This document shows positions 51,464-59,752 of a DNA stretch of 64,000 nucleotides, in pieces (the stretch's first letter is position 1; each line of letters opens with the position of its first letter). The notes beneath the pieces were generated by a model. The model saw nothing but the letters and a program-made list of their open reading frames with translations. It was not told the origin of the DNA and searched no databases. Origin of the DNA: JBHIBC01 sp046758905 (GTDB lineage Bacteria > Acidobacteriota > Polarisedimenticolia > Gp22-AA2). The stretch covers positions 1 through 64,000 of the forward strand of contig JBHIBC010000006.1 of the NCBI GenBank assembly GCA_046758905.1, written 5' to 3'. The position numbers were made by a program, and so were the translations under genes.

Positions 51464-52373
51464 GGAAGAAGGGAGGCGGGCCGTCCACCGACGGGCGGCC
51501 GCGACGCTCGCGGCGATCGCGTGCTCGCTCCTGATCGTGATCATCGTGGAGGCGCCGCCGGACGGCGGGGAAGGGATCCGCGCCGCCGAGGCGCCGGGGG
51601 GGACCCCGCATCCCGACCTGGAGGGCGTCGAGGACGCGACCTGCGCCGACTGCCACGAGGACCGGGTGGAGGGCGCCGTGGTGCACCCGCCGGCCGCGGC
51701 CGGGGAGTGCGAATCCTGTCACGAGTTCGCAGGAGCCGGGGAGGAGACGACCGTCTCGCTGATGCTGCCGGAAGAGGAGCTCTGCGTGACCTGCCACGAG
51801 AACCCCGCCGCCGCCCGAGGGGCCGTCGCGCGGCATCCTCCCGCCGAGGAGGGGGCCTGCACCCTCTGCCACGATCCCCATGCCTCGGGACTGCCGTTCC
51901 TGTTCCGCGACCCGGGGAGCGACATCTGCCTGGAGTGCCACGGCGATGTGGCGGAAGAGCTCGAGCGGCCTCAGGTCCACGGCGCGGTCCGGAGCCTGGG
52001 CTGCCCCGCCTGCCACGACCCTCACGCCTCGCCCGTCCGGAGGCTGCTGCGCCGCGCGGGGAACGAGCTGTGTCTCGAGTGCCACCTCGGCACCTCCGGC
52101 AGCCACCCCCTGAGCGACGCCGGCGAGGTGCTGCTGTTCGAGAGGTGGCCCGCGGACGCGCGCCTGTTCGACGGCATCCCGAAGATCGGGCTGCGGGCGG
52201 GGGGCACGGGGCATCCGGTGGCGCGCCACCCCGTCCGGGCGGAGCGCAACCCTCTCCGCGCGGAGGAGCCGTTCTGGTGCGGCAGCTGCCACCCGCCGCA
52301 CGGCTCGCTCCGCCGACCGCTTCTCGTAGGGGACAGCGGCGGCAGCTTTTGCCTGCAGTGCCACAAGAAGTGA
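51453..52373 (+). CDS. Nonaheme cytochrome c with doubled CXXCH repeats
   Basis: 306 residues from GTG 51453. An N-terminal hydrophobic segment (residues ~15-33) is a signal or anchor. Nine motifs: CADCH, CESCH, CVTCH, CTLCH, CLECH, CPACH, CLECH, CGSCH and CLQCH, mostly paired as in doubled-CXXCH domains (CTLCHDPHAS, CPACHDPHAS, CGSCHPPHGS). Such proteins resemble periplasmic MtrA/OmaB-like carriers in role, although they belong to a different family. Last gene of the conduit set; 200 bases then separate it from the next operon. Confidence 0.87.
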   Translation: MTIEEEGRRAVHRRAAATLAAIACSLLIVIIVEAPPDGGEGIRAAEAPGGTPHPDLEGVEDATCADCHEDRVEGAVVHPPAAAGECESCHEFAGAGEETTVSLMLPEEELCVTCHENPAAARGAVARHPPAEEGACTLCHDPHASGLPFLFRDPGSDICLECHGDVAEELERPQVHGAVRSLGCPACHDPHASPVRRLLRRAGNELCLECHLGTSGSHPLSDAGEVLLFERWPADARLFDGIPKIGLRAGGTGHPVARHPVRAERNPLRAEEPFWCGSCHPPHGSLRRPLLVGDSGGSFCLQCHKK

Positions 52374-52523
52374 CGCGCGCGGCGACACCCTCTTGGTCGC
52401 CATCTCCACTGCTGGTATCGTTCGCCCCGGAGGTCTCGGCGGGAGGATGAGCGGCCGGCCGGGTTTCAGCATGTAGTCCGCAGTACGGGAGGCCGGTGGG
52501 AGGGCCCCCCGGGCCGGTCCGCC

Positions 52524-52539
52524 TGGCACGCTGTTCGCA
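52524..52539 (+). promoter_or_regulatory. Sigma-54-type promoter of the Rieske/cytochrome b operon
   Basis: TGGCACGCTGTTCGCA: an exact -24 half and TCGCA for TTGCA at -12, with GG-N10-GC spacing. Initiation near 52550 would give a leader of about 24 bases that ends in GGAGGAG before the ATG at 52574. It lies in the 200-base gap after the nonaheme gene. Confidence 0.75.
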
Positions 52540-52573
52540 AGTTGGTTCGGGGTCATTCTTCGGAGGAGTGCCC

Positions 52574-53125
52574 ATGAAGCGAATGGTTGCTCTGCTGGCG
52601 GTGTCCGTCGGTGTCGTCCTGGTGCTGTCGTCGCCGCGCCCCTCCCGGGCGGCCGAGCGCGCCTACATCGGCGCCCAGAAGTGCAAGATGTGCCACAACT
52701 CCGCGGCCAAGGGGGCGCAGTTCAAGAAATGGACCGAATCGCGCCACTCGAGGGCGTACGCCACCCTCGCCTCGGAGCGGGCCCGGAAGATCGCGGCCGG
52801 GAGGGGGATTGCAGACCCGCAGAAGGCGGACGAGTGCCTGCGCTGCCACGTGGCCGGACACGGCGCGCCCGCCGAGATGCTGACCCAGAAGTATTCCCCG
52901 GAGGACGGCGTCAGCTGCGAGGCCTGCCACGGCCCCGGCGGCGACTACTGGAAGATGAGCGTCATGAAGGACCCGACGAAGGCGGTCGCGGCCGGCCTGG
53001 TCATTCCCGAGGAGAAGACCTGCACGGCCTGTCACAACAGCGACAGCCCGACCTTCGAGTCGTTCGACTTCGCGACCTACTCGAAGAAGATCGCTCATCC
53101 CAACCCGAAGAAGGCCGCGAAATAA
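52574..53125 (+). CDS. Tetraheme cytochrome c (c554-like)
   Basis: 183 residues from ATG 52574 with GGAGGAG upstream. A signal peptide ends near SRAAER. Hemes: CKMCH, CLRCH, CEACH and CTACH. It is a paralogue of the 36715 product (shared KCKMCH opening and CxxCHGxGG third heme). Both genes head operons for quinol-oxidising complexes, which suggests that each complex has its own soluble acceptor. The stop codon shares a base with the Rieske ATG (TAATG). Confidence 0.88.
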   Translation: MKRMVALLAVSVGVVLVLSSPRPSRAAERAYIGAQKCKMCHNSAAKGAQFKKWTESRHSRAYATLASERARKIAAGRGIADPQKADECLRCHVAGHGAPAEMLTQKYSPEDGVSCEACHGPGGDYWKMSVMKDPTKAVAAGLVIPEEKTCTACHNSDSPTFESFDFATYSKKIAHPNPKKAAK

Positions 53126-53568
53126 TGGCTGGGGAGCGGCCGGGGGGCTCGCGGCGCGGCTTTCTGAACTGGTTTCTCGGGACGTCGTTGGGCGCGATGT
53201 GCGCGTCGATCCTGTACCCGGTGGCGCGCTACATCTCGCCGCCGGAGGTGCCGGAGGCGGCGACCTCCAGGGTCGTGGCCGGGCGGGTCGGGGAGCTGAA
53301 GCCGAACGAGGGGAAGCTGTTCCGCTTCGGGAGCCGGCCCGGCCTGCTGATCCTCACCCGCGAGGGCGAGTACAGGGCCTACGCCGCGACCTGCACCCAC
53401 CTCAACTGCACCGTCCAGTTCCGCGGCGATCTGCAGCAGATCTGGTGCGCCTGCCACAACGGCTTCTACGACCTGAACGGCGTCAACGTAGCCGGCCCAC
53501 CGCCGCGCCCGCTCGAGAGGTACGCGGTGCACGTCGCGGACGACGAGGTGGTGGTGACCAGGACATGA
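53125..53568 (+). CDS. Rieske iron-sulfur protein, module 1
   Basis: 147 residues. N-terminal Tat-like SRRGFLNWFLG and one membrane anchor (residues ~12-35). The [2Fe-2S] ligands are in CTHLNC and CACHNGFYD, with the disulfide-type second cysteines. It takes an electron from quinol at the Qo site and passes it to a c-type heme. It is coupled to the cytochrome b gene by a four-base ATGA overlap. No cytochrome c1 or f gene follows; multiheme cytochromes take that place. Confidence 0.93.
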   Translation: MAGERPGGSRRGFLNWFLGTSLGAMCASILYPVARYISPPEVPEAATSRVVAGRVGELKPNEGKLFRFGSRPGLLILTREGEYRAYAATCTHLNCTVQFRGDLQQIWCACHNGFYDLNGVNVAGPPPRPLERYAVHVADDEVVVTRT

Positions 53569-54680
53569 CGGTGGTCCCCCGGGGCGCCCGCGGGCGGCTG
53601 CTCGACTGGCTCGAGGAGCGGCTGGGCCTGTCCCTCCTCTTGAAGCTGGGAAGGGAGAAGCACGTCCCGCTCCACCGGCACACCTTCTGGTACTACATGG
53701 GCGGGATGACCCTGTTCCTGTTCGGCCTGCAGGTGCTCACCGGGATCCTCCTCCTCCTCTACTACCGCCCGTCGTCCGAAGAGGCGTTCGAGAGCGTCCA
53801 GTTCATCGTCACCAAGGTCCCCTTCGGCTGGCTCATCCGCAACCTGCACTCGTGGTCGGCCAACCTTCTGGTCTTCGTGCTGTTCGTGCACATGTTCAGC
53901 GTCTACTTCCTGAAGGCCTACCGGCGCCCGCGGGAGGCGACCTGGCTCACCGGGTTCGCCCTGCTGGCCCTGATGCTGGGGTTCGGCTTCTCGGGATATC
54001 TGCTGCCCTGGAACGAGCTGGCGTTCTTCGCCACCCAGGTGGGGACCGAGGTCGCGGGATCGCTGCCGGTCGTCGGCCACTTCGCGCTGCGCCTGATGCG
54101 CGGCGGCGAGCAGGTGACCGGCGGGACGCTGACGCGCTTCTACGGCCTGCACGTGGCGATCCTTCCCGCCCTGACCACCCTGGTGCTGGCGGCGCACCTG
54201 TTCCTGGTGCAGAGGCACGGGATGAGCGAGCCTCCCTCCGTGGAGGCCGAGCGCAGGCGGACCGGCGCGCCGCCGCGCTCGCGGCCGTTCGTGCCCGGGT
54301 TCCTCCTGCGCGACTGCATCGGCTGGTGCGCGGCGCTTGGGATCCTTGCGGCGCTCGCGGCGCTGTACCCCTGGGAGCTGGGCGTGAAGGCCGACCCGTT
54401 CGCGCCGGCGCCGGCCGGGATCCGCCCGGAGTGGTACTTCTGCTGGATGTTCCAGCTCCTCAAGGTCCTCCCCGGCCACGTGCTCGGGATCGAGGGGGAG
54501 CTGTTCGGGATCGGGATGATCACGCTCGGGGGCCTGTTCTGGCTGTTGGTCCCCTTCATCGATCGCCCCGCCGAGGCGAGCGACGGCGCGCGCGGATGGG
54601 CGCTGACGCTGTTCGGCTTGGCGTCCCTCGCGTTCATCGTGGTGATGACCATCTGGGCCTACCTCCCGGCGGGAGGGTGA
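53565..54680 (+). CDS. Fused cytochrome b (b6/subunit IV type), module 1
   Basis: 371 residues from ATG 53565. Heme-b ligands are H95/H109 on helix B (14 apart) and H196/H211 on helix D (15 apart, the b6f-type spacing). The Qo-site motif PEWY (288-291) sits in the C-terminal, subunit-IV-like part. It is a single polypeptide, as in bc1, but with b6-like spacing. It oxidises quinol and returns one electron to the low-potential chain. It has all expected residues, in contrast to the module 2 copy. Confidence 0.92.
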   Translation: MTVVPRGARGRLLDWLEERLGLSLLLKLGREKHVPLHRHTFWYYMGGMTLFLFGLQVLTGILLLLYYRPSSEEAFESVQFIVTKVPFGWLIRNLHSWSANLLVFVLFVHMFSVYFLKAYRRPREATWLTGFALLALMLGFGFSGYLLPWNELAFFATQVGTEVAGSLPVVGHFALRLMRGGEQVTGGTLTRFYGLHVAILPALTTLVLAAHLFLVQRHGMSEPPSVEAERRRTGAPPRSRPFVPGFLLRDCIGWCAALGILAALAALYPWELGVKADPFAPAPAGIRPEWYFCWMFQLLKVLPGHVLGIEGELFGIGMITLGGLFWLLVPFIDRPAEASDGARGWALTLFGLASLAFIVVMTIWAYLPAGG

Positions 54681-54681
54681 G

Positions 54682-55959
54682 ATGCGACGGGCGCCGCTGA
54701 TTCTCGGAGGGATCGCCCTGGCGGGCCTGATCGCCTTCGCCGAGGAGCCGCCGCCGGGGGAGCGATCCAAGGTCAACAGCTGCCTGTCGTGCCACTCCGA
54801 GTTCGACGGCGAGCTCCTGGAGCCGACCCTGCACGTCGAGGAGGACGTCCACTTCAAGCGCGGGCTGGCCTGCCATGACTGCCACGGCGGCGACCCGTCA
54901 GCCGGCCTGGACGGCGACCCCGACGAGGCGCACAGCGCCGCCGAGGGGTTCGCGGGCAAGCCGAGCCGCCTCGACACGCCGCGGTTCTGCGCCCGGTGCC
55001 ACTCGGACGCCAACCTCATGAAGGCGTTCAATCCCCACGCCCGCGTGGACCAGTGGAGCGAGTACCGGACCTCCAGGCACGGGCGGCGCCTCGACAGCGG
55101 GGACGACAGCGTGGCGGTGTGCACCGACTGCCACGGGGCGCACGGCATCCGCGAGGTCGACGACCCCCGCTCGCCCGTCTACCCGACCAACGTGGCCGAG
55201 ACCTGCGCCGCCTGCCACGCGGACTCCGAGCGGATGGGTCCGCACGGCCTGCCGACGGGGCAGTACCGGGAATACCGCCGAAGCGCTCACGCCGCGGCGC
55301 TGTACGAGAAGGGCGACACCTCGGCCCCGACCTGCAACGACTGTCACGGCAGCCACGGCGCCGTCCCCCCGGGCGTCGAGAACGTCAGCAACGTCTGCGG
55401 CAGCTGCCACGGGCGCGAGGCGACGCTGTTCCGCGAGATCGAGGAGAAGAAGGACATCAACGTCTCCGCCTGCATCCAGTGCATGATCTGCCACGACAAC
55501 CACGCGGTGCTCCGGCCGACCGACGACATGATCGGCGTCGGAGAGAGGTCGACCTGCACCGCCTGTCATGCTGAGGGCGAGCCCGCCTACGACGCTGTGG
55601 CCCGGATGGGGGGCGCCGTCGTCCGCCTGGCGGGCCGTCTCGAGGAGGCGAACGCGCTGCTCGACGCCGCCGAGCGCGCCGGGATGGAGGTGGGGCCGGA
55701 CCGATTCGCGCTGCAGAAGGCGCGGGACCGGCTGGTCGAGGCGCGCGTGCTGGCGCACAGCTTCGACCTCGAGCGTTTCCTGAAGGTGACGGCCGAAGGG
55801 CTGGAGGCGGCCGACGCCGGCGTGGCGGCCGGCCACCGCGCGTTCGCCGACCTGAGGTTCAGGCGCACCGGGCTGGCCCTGTCGCTCATCGTCATCGCGG
55901 CGGTGATCGTGGCGCTGTGGCTGAAGATCCGGCAGATCGAGGCGCGAACCGCGGAGTGA
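54682..55959 (+). CDS. Membrane-anchored nonaheme cytochrome c, module 1
   Basis: 425 residues. Nine motifs: CLSCH, CHDCH, CARCH, CTDCH, CAACH, CNDCH, CGSCH, CMICH (in CIQCMICHDNH) and CTACH. A helical region (residues ~300-390) follows the hemes and a C-terminal membrane helix (LALSLIVIAAVIVALWLKI) anchors it to the inner membrane. It occupies the cytochrome c1 position, right after cytochrome b, so it probably accepts electrons from the Rieske protein. It is paralogous to the 59749 product (nine hemes, same tail layout). Its stop overlaps the next GTG. Confidence 0.88.
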   Translation: MRRAPLILGGIALAGLIAFAEEPPPGERSKVNSCLSCHSEFDGELLEPTLHVEEDVHFKRGLACHDCHGGDPSAGLDGDPDEAHSAAEGFAGKPSRLDTPRFCARCHSDANLMKAFNPHARVDQWSEYRTSRHGRRLDSGDDSVAVCTDCHGAHGIREVDDPRSPVYPTNVAETCAACHADSERMGPHGLPTGQYREYRRSAHAAALYEKGDTSAPTCNDCHGSHGAVPPGVENVSNVCGSCHGREATLFREIEEKKDINVSACIQCMICHDNHAVLRPTDDMIGVGERSTCTACHAEGEPAYDAVARMGGAVVRLAGRLEEANALLDAAERAGMEVGPDRFALQKARDRLVEARVLAHSFDLERFLKVTAEGLEAADAGVAAGHRAFADLRFRRTGLALSLIVIAAVIVALWLKIRQIEARTAE

Positions 55960-58127
55960 GGTCCAGATCCCGAGCCGATGCGGCGCGATCGCTCTTGGCG
56001 CTGCTGATGCTGGCGGTGCCGGCCGCCGGCCGGGCGCAGGACGGGGAGGATTGTCTGGCCTGCCACGCCGGGCCGGATCCGACGATGCGGCGGGGCGGAC
56101 GGACCGTCCGGCTCCAGGTGGACCGTGCGGTCCTCGGCCGGTCGGTGCACCGGGATCTCCCGTGCGTCGAGTGCCACGCCCGGCTGAGCCCGGACGCCCT
56201 CCCGCACGCCTCCCCGATGGAGCCGGTCGACTGCAGCGGCTGCCATGGCGACGTCACCGGCACGCACCGCTTCCACCGCCCCGCGGCCCGGGGTCCAGGC
56301 TCCTCGTCCGCCTGCGCCGACTGCCACGGCGCACACGACATCCTGCCGCCGGGAGAGCCGGGCTCGCGACTTCACCCCTCCCGTCTCGTGGAGACGTGCG
56401 GCGACTGCCACCCCGAGGTCGCGGCGCGGTACGCCGATTCCGAGCACGGCCGGCAGTTCGCGGCCGGCGTAACGGGAGCGCCGAGCTGCGTGGACTGCCA
56501 CGACCGCCCGATCGTCGAGGCCCGCAGGGGGGGCACCATGGCGGAGCACAAGCTCGTCCAGGAGAGGCTCTGCCTCTCGTGCCACCTCGACGACCCCCGG
56601 GTCCGGGCCCGCGTGTCGCCCGGCGCGGGCTTCATCTCCGCCTACGAGGACAGCGTCCACGGCAGGGCCCTGGCGGAGGGGAACGGCGCCGCGGCCAACT
56701 GCGTCGACTGCCACGGCAGCCACGAGATGAAGAAGGGGTTCGAGCCGACCGCCCGCGTCAACAAGCGGCACATTCAAAGGACCTGCGGCGGCTGTCACGC
56801 GGCGATCGCCGAAAAGTACGCGGCGAGCGTGCACGGCGTGGCTCTCGCCCGGGGCGAGCACGAATCCCCGGTCTGCACGGACTGCCACGGCGAGCACGCC
56901 ATACTGCGGCACCTCGATCCCCGATCTCCGGTGGCGCCCGCGAACGTCTCGGTGCAGGTCTGCTCTCCCTGCCACAGCTCGCTGCGGCTCGCGGCGAAGT
57001 ACGGCATCGCCTCCGACCGCTTCAAGACCTTCTCCGACAGCTTCCACGGCCTGGCGATCCGAGGCGGCATGGTCGAGGTCGCCAACTGCGCCAGCTGTCA
57101 CGGCTCGCACGACATCCGGCCCTCCTCCGATCCGGCGTCGAGCATCCACCCGCTGAACCTGAGGGCCACCTGCGGTCGGTGTCACCCGGGCGCGGGCAGG
57201 CGGTTCGCGGAGGGGACGGTCCACCTCCAGGTGAGCGAGGAGCGGGAGCCGGTCCTCTACTGGATCGCCACCGCCTACGCCGGCCTGATCGTGGTGGTCA
57301 TCGGCGGGATGTCCGTCCACAACCTGCTGGACTTCGTCCGGAAGGCGCGCCGGCGGCTGAGGATCCGGCGGGGGCTGGAGCCCGGGGAGCCGGTCGGTCG
57401 GGCCCTCTACCTCCGAATGACCCTCGGCGAGCGACTGCAGCACGGCGCGCTGGTCGGGAGCTTCGCGGTGCTGGTCGTCACCGGCTTCATGCTGCATTAC
57501 CCCGACGCCTGGTGGGTGAGGGCCCTGGGTCGACTCAGCGACGAGCCGTTCGACTTGCGCGGCCTCCTGCACCGGATCGCCGGAGTCGTCATGGTCGGCG
57601 CGTCCCTGTACCACGTCACGTACCTGGTGTTCTCGGATCGCGGCCGTCGGTTCCTGCGCGACATCCTGCCGCGGCGCGGCGACCTGTCCGACGCCGCCGC
57701 GGCCCTGCGGTTCAACCTCGGACTGAGCGGGCGCGGCCCGCGCTTCGGGCGGTTCGGGTACGTCGAGAAGAGCGAGTACTGGGCTCTGGTGTGGGGGAGC
57801 GTCCTGATGACGCTGACCGGGATGGTGCTGTGGTTCGAGGAGATCTCCATCGGGCTGCTCACCAAGCTCGGGTGGGAGATCTCCCGCATCGTCCACTTCT
57901 ACGAGGCCTGGCTGGCCGCGCTGGCCGTTCTGGTCTGGCACCTCTATCACGTCATCCTGAGCCCGGACGCCTACCCTATGAACGTCTCCTGGCTCAGCGG
58001 CACCCTCAGCGAGGCGGAGATGGCCGCGGAGCACCCGCTGGAGCTGGAGGCGATCCGGGCCCGGCGGGCGGCGGACCCGGGCGCGGCGCGGCCGACCGCG
58101 GGGCGCCGGAGCCCGGAACGGACCTAG
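55956..58127 (+). CDS. Thirteen-heme cytochrome c fused to a b561/FdnI-type membrane domain
   Basis: 723 residues from GTG 55956, overlapping the preceding stop (GTGA). A signal segment (SLLALLMLAVPAAG) is followed by 13 CXXCH motifs within residues ~30-420, from CLACH to CGRCHPGAG. Five membrane helices follow, with His pairs such as LQHGALVGS, LYHVTYLVF and HLYHVILSP, as in formate-dehydrogenase gamma/b561 subunits. Quinone would react in the membrane domain and electrons leave through the hemes. The layout recalls CbcL of Geobacter, which has fewer c hemes. Confidence 0.87.
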   Translation: MRSRSRADAARSLLALLMLAVPAAGRAQDGEDCLACHAGPDPTMRRGGRTVRLQVDRAVLGRSVHRDLPCVECHARLSPDALPHASPMEPVDCSGCHGDVTGTHRFHRPAARGPGSSSACADCHGAHDILPPGEPGSRLHPSRLVETCGDCHPEVAARYADSEHGRQFAAGVTGAPSCVDCHDRPIVEARRGGTMAEHKLVQERLCLSCHLDDPRVRARVSPGAGFISAYEDSVHGRALAEGNGAAANCVDCHGSHEMKKGFEPTARVNKRHIQRTCGGCHAAIAEKYAASVHGVALARGEHESPVCTDCHGEHAILRHLDPRSPVAPANVSVQVCSPCHSSLRLAAKYGIASDRFKTFSDSFHGLAIRGGMVEVANCASCHGSHDIRPSSDPASSIHPLNLRATCGRCHPGAGRRFAEGTVHLQVSEEREPVLYWIATAYAGLIVVVIGGMSVHNLLDFVRKARRRLRIRRGLEPGEPVGRALYLRMTLGERLQHGALVGSFAVLVVTGFMLHYPDAWWVRALGRLSDEPFDLRGLLHRIAGVVMVGASLYHVTYLVFSDRGRRFLRDILPRRGDLSDAAAALRFNLGLSGRGPRFGRFGYVEKSEYWALVWGSVLMTLTGMVLWFEEISIGLLTKLGWEISRIVHFYEAWLAALAVLVWHLYHVILSPDAYPMNVSWLSGTLSEAEMAAEHPLELEAIRARRAADPGAARPTAGRRSPERT

Positions 58128-58140
58128 GGGAGGAGATCCC

Positions 58141-58599
58141 ATGCAAGAAGGTCTACGGTCGGAGGGGGAGGGCACCGCGAGGCGGCGGACGGCCCTGCGC
58201 TGGCTGATCCGCGGGTTCCTGTCGCTGTGGGGCCTGGGCGGGGCGTTTCTGGGACTGTCTTTCCTCAGGGCCCCCTCGGCCGAGCGGCGCCCGAGCGAGA
58301 GGCTGGTGCGCTGCGGGCCCGTCTCGACGCTGCCGGTGGGCGGCGCGCGCTTCGTGCGCCACGGGACGCGGCCCCTGTTCGTCCTGCGCGTCTCGGAGAG
58401 CGAAGTGCTGGCGCTGTCCGCCATCTGCACGCACCTGCGCTGCGTGCTTCGGTGGGACCGGGACAGCCAGACGCTCGTCTGCCCGTGCCACTCGGGGGCC
58501 TTCGACCGCGGCGGCAACGTCCTCTCCGGGCCGACGAAGCGCCCGCTGCCGCGCTACGAGGCCGAGGTGCGGGCGGACGAGATCGTGGTGCGGACATAA
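58141..58599 (+). CDS. Rieske iron-sulfur protein, module 2
   Basis: 152 residues from ATG 58141, which follows GGGGAGGAG. One membrane anchor (residues ~20-42). Cluster ligands are in CTHLRC and CPCHSGAFD. It differs substantially from the module 1 Rieske, so the duplication is not recent. It stands immediately ahead of the atypical cytochrome b. Confidence 0.92.
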   Translation: MQEGLRSEGEGTARRRTALRWLIRGFLSLWGLGGAFLGLSFLRAPSAERRPSERLVRCGPVSTLPVGGARFVRHGTRPLFVLRVSESEVLALSAICTHLRCVLRWDRDSQTLVCPCHSGAFDRGGNVLSGPTKRPLPRYEAEVRADEIVVRT

Positions 58600-58612
58600 G
58601 GGACGGCCGACC

Positions 58613-59752
58613 GTGGGACGCGCACCGGGACGGGGCATCGCTCGCTCGCTGCTCGGGTGGCTCGAGCAGCGGTTCAACCTGACGGAGATGTTCTCCTTCC
58701 TGACCAGCTTCGGCCTGTTCCCCGCCGAGCTGGACACCCGGCGGCCGCTTCGCGAATCCATCGACGCGGCGCTGCGAAGACCGCTGCCCTCCTACGCGCG
58801 CTGGCCGCGGGTTCTGGGGATCCTGTCTTTCCTGCTGTTCCTCTTCCTCGGGCTCACGGGCGCGATGCTCTCCTTCTATTACCAGCCGACGGCCTCGGAG
58901 GCCTACGGGTCGGTCACCGGGATCGTCAGGGACGTCCGGTTCGGCTGGCTCGTGCACCAGTCCCACCGGTGGGCGGCGCACCTGTTCCTGCTCATCCTGC
59001 TGGTGCGGGTCGCGCGATTCTACTTCCAGGGCCTGTACAGGAAGCCGCGCGAGGCCCTCTGGGTCCTCGCCGTCCTGACGCTGCTCGTCGCCACCCACGC
59101 CGACCTGACCGGCCGCCTCCTGGCGTGGGACGCGCGGGGATACTGGACCACGGTCCGCGCCCTGGAGGTCCTCTACTCCCTGCCGATCCTGGGCCCGGCC
59201 TTCTCCTACCTCATGGGGAGCGCCACGGTCGACTCGCTGGTGCTGACCCGCTTCTACGTCCTGCACGCCGCGGCCCTGCCGGTGATGCTCGGGATCCTGT
59301 TCTACTTGCACTTCTCGGGGGTCCGCCGGGTGGGCCTCTCGCCGGCCACCGGCGAGACCCGGTCGGGGCCGGCGGTGCTCCGGGTCCACCTCTACAATGT
59401 CGTGATCCTCGCGGTTCTCCTGTTCGGCACGGTGATCACCCTGGCGATGGCCCTCCCCGCCCCTTTCGAGCCTCCCGCCGACCCCCTGAGCACCCCGCCG
59501 GGCATCCACCCGCCCTGGTACCTGCTCGCCCCGCACGCCCTGCTGGAGTCGCTGCCCCCGATCCTGCCGCGGCCGGTCGGCGGTCTGCTGCTTGAGCTGA
59601 TCCTCGCCGCCTTCCTTCTGCTCCCGTTCCTGGACCGTTCCCCCTGGCGGCCGGCGCGCTCGCGCCGCGCGGCACTGGCGCTCAGCGCCCTGGCCGTCCT
59701 CGCCGTCCTCCTGCTGACCCTCTACGGATACCGACTGGAGGTGGCGCGATGA
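58613..59752 (+). CDS. Atypical cytochrome b, module 2 (heme ligand and Qo motif altered)
   Basis: 379 residues from GTG 58613. It aligns without gaps to module 1 across helix B: H118 is kept, but the second helix-B ligand is R132. Helix D retains H218 and H233. The Qo motif reads PPWY (300-303) in place of PEWY. One of the two b hemes, probably the high-potential one near the cytoplasmic side, should lack its ligand. The protein may therefore not run a standard Q cycle and may instead be a linear quinol oxidase or a structural partner. Membrane helices are otherwise intact, so I do not call it a pseudogene. Confidence 0.9.
   Translation: MGRAPGRGIARSLLGWLEQRFNLTEMFSFLTSFGLFPAELDTRRPLRESIDAALRRPLPSYARWPRVLGILSFLLFLFLGLTGAMLSFYYQPTASEAYGSVTGIVRDVRFGWLVHQSHRWAAHLFLLILLVRVARFYFQGLYRKPREALWVLAVLTLLVATHADLTGRLLAWDARGYWTTVRALEVLYSLPILGPAFSYLMGSATVDSLVLTRFYVLHAAALPVMLGILFYLHFSGVRRVGLSPATGETRSGPAVLRVHLYNVVILAVLLFGTVITLAMALPAPFEPPADPLSTPPGIHPPWYLLAPHALLESLPPILPRPVGGLLLELILAAFLLLPFLDRSPWRPARSRRAALALSALAVLAVLLLTLYGYRLEVAR

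Noticed and set aside
55587..58517. Open frame of about 976 codons on the minus strand opposite the 13-heme gene
   Set aside because: Shadow of the plus-strand cytochrome gene, with no recognisable domains.
58613..59752. Cytochrome b module 2 as a pseudogene
   Set aside because: Full-length frame, intact helices, three of four His ligands and tight coupling to neighbours argue for a working but altered protein.
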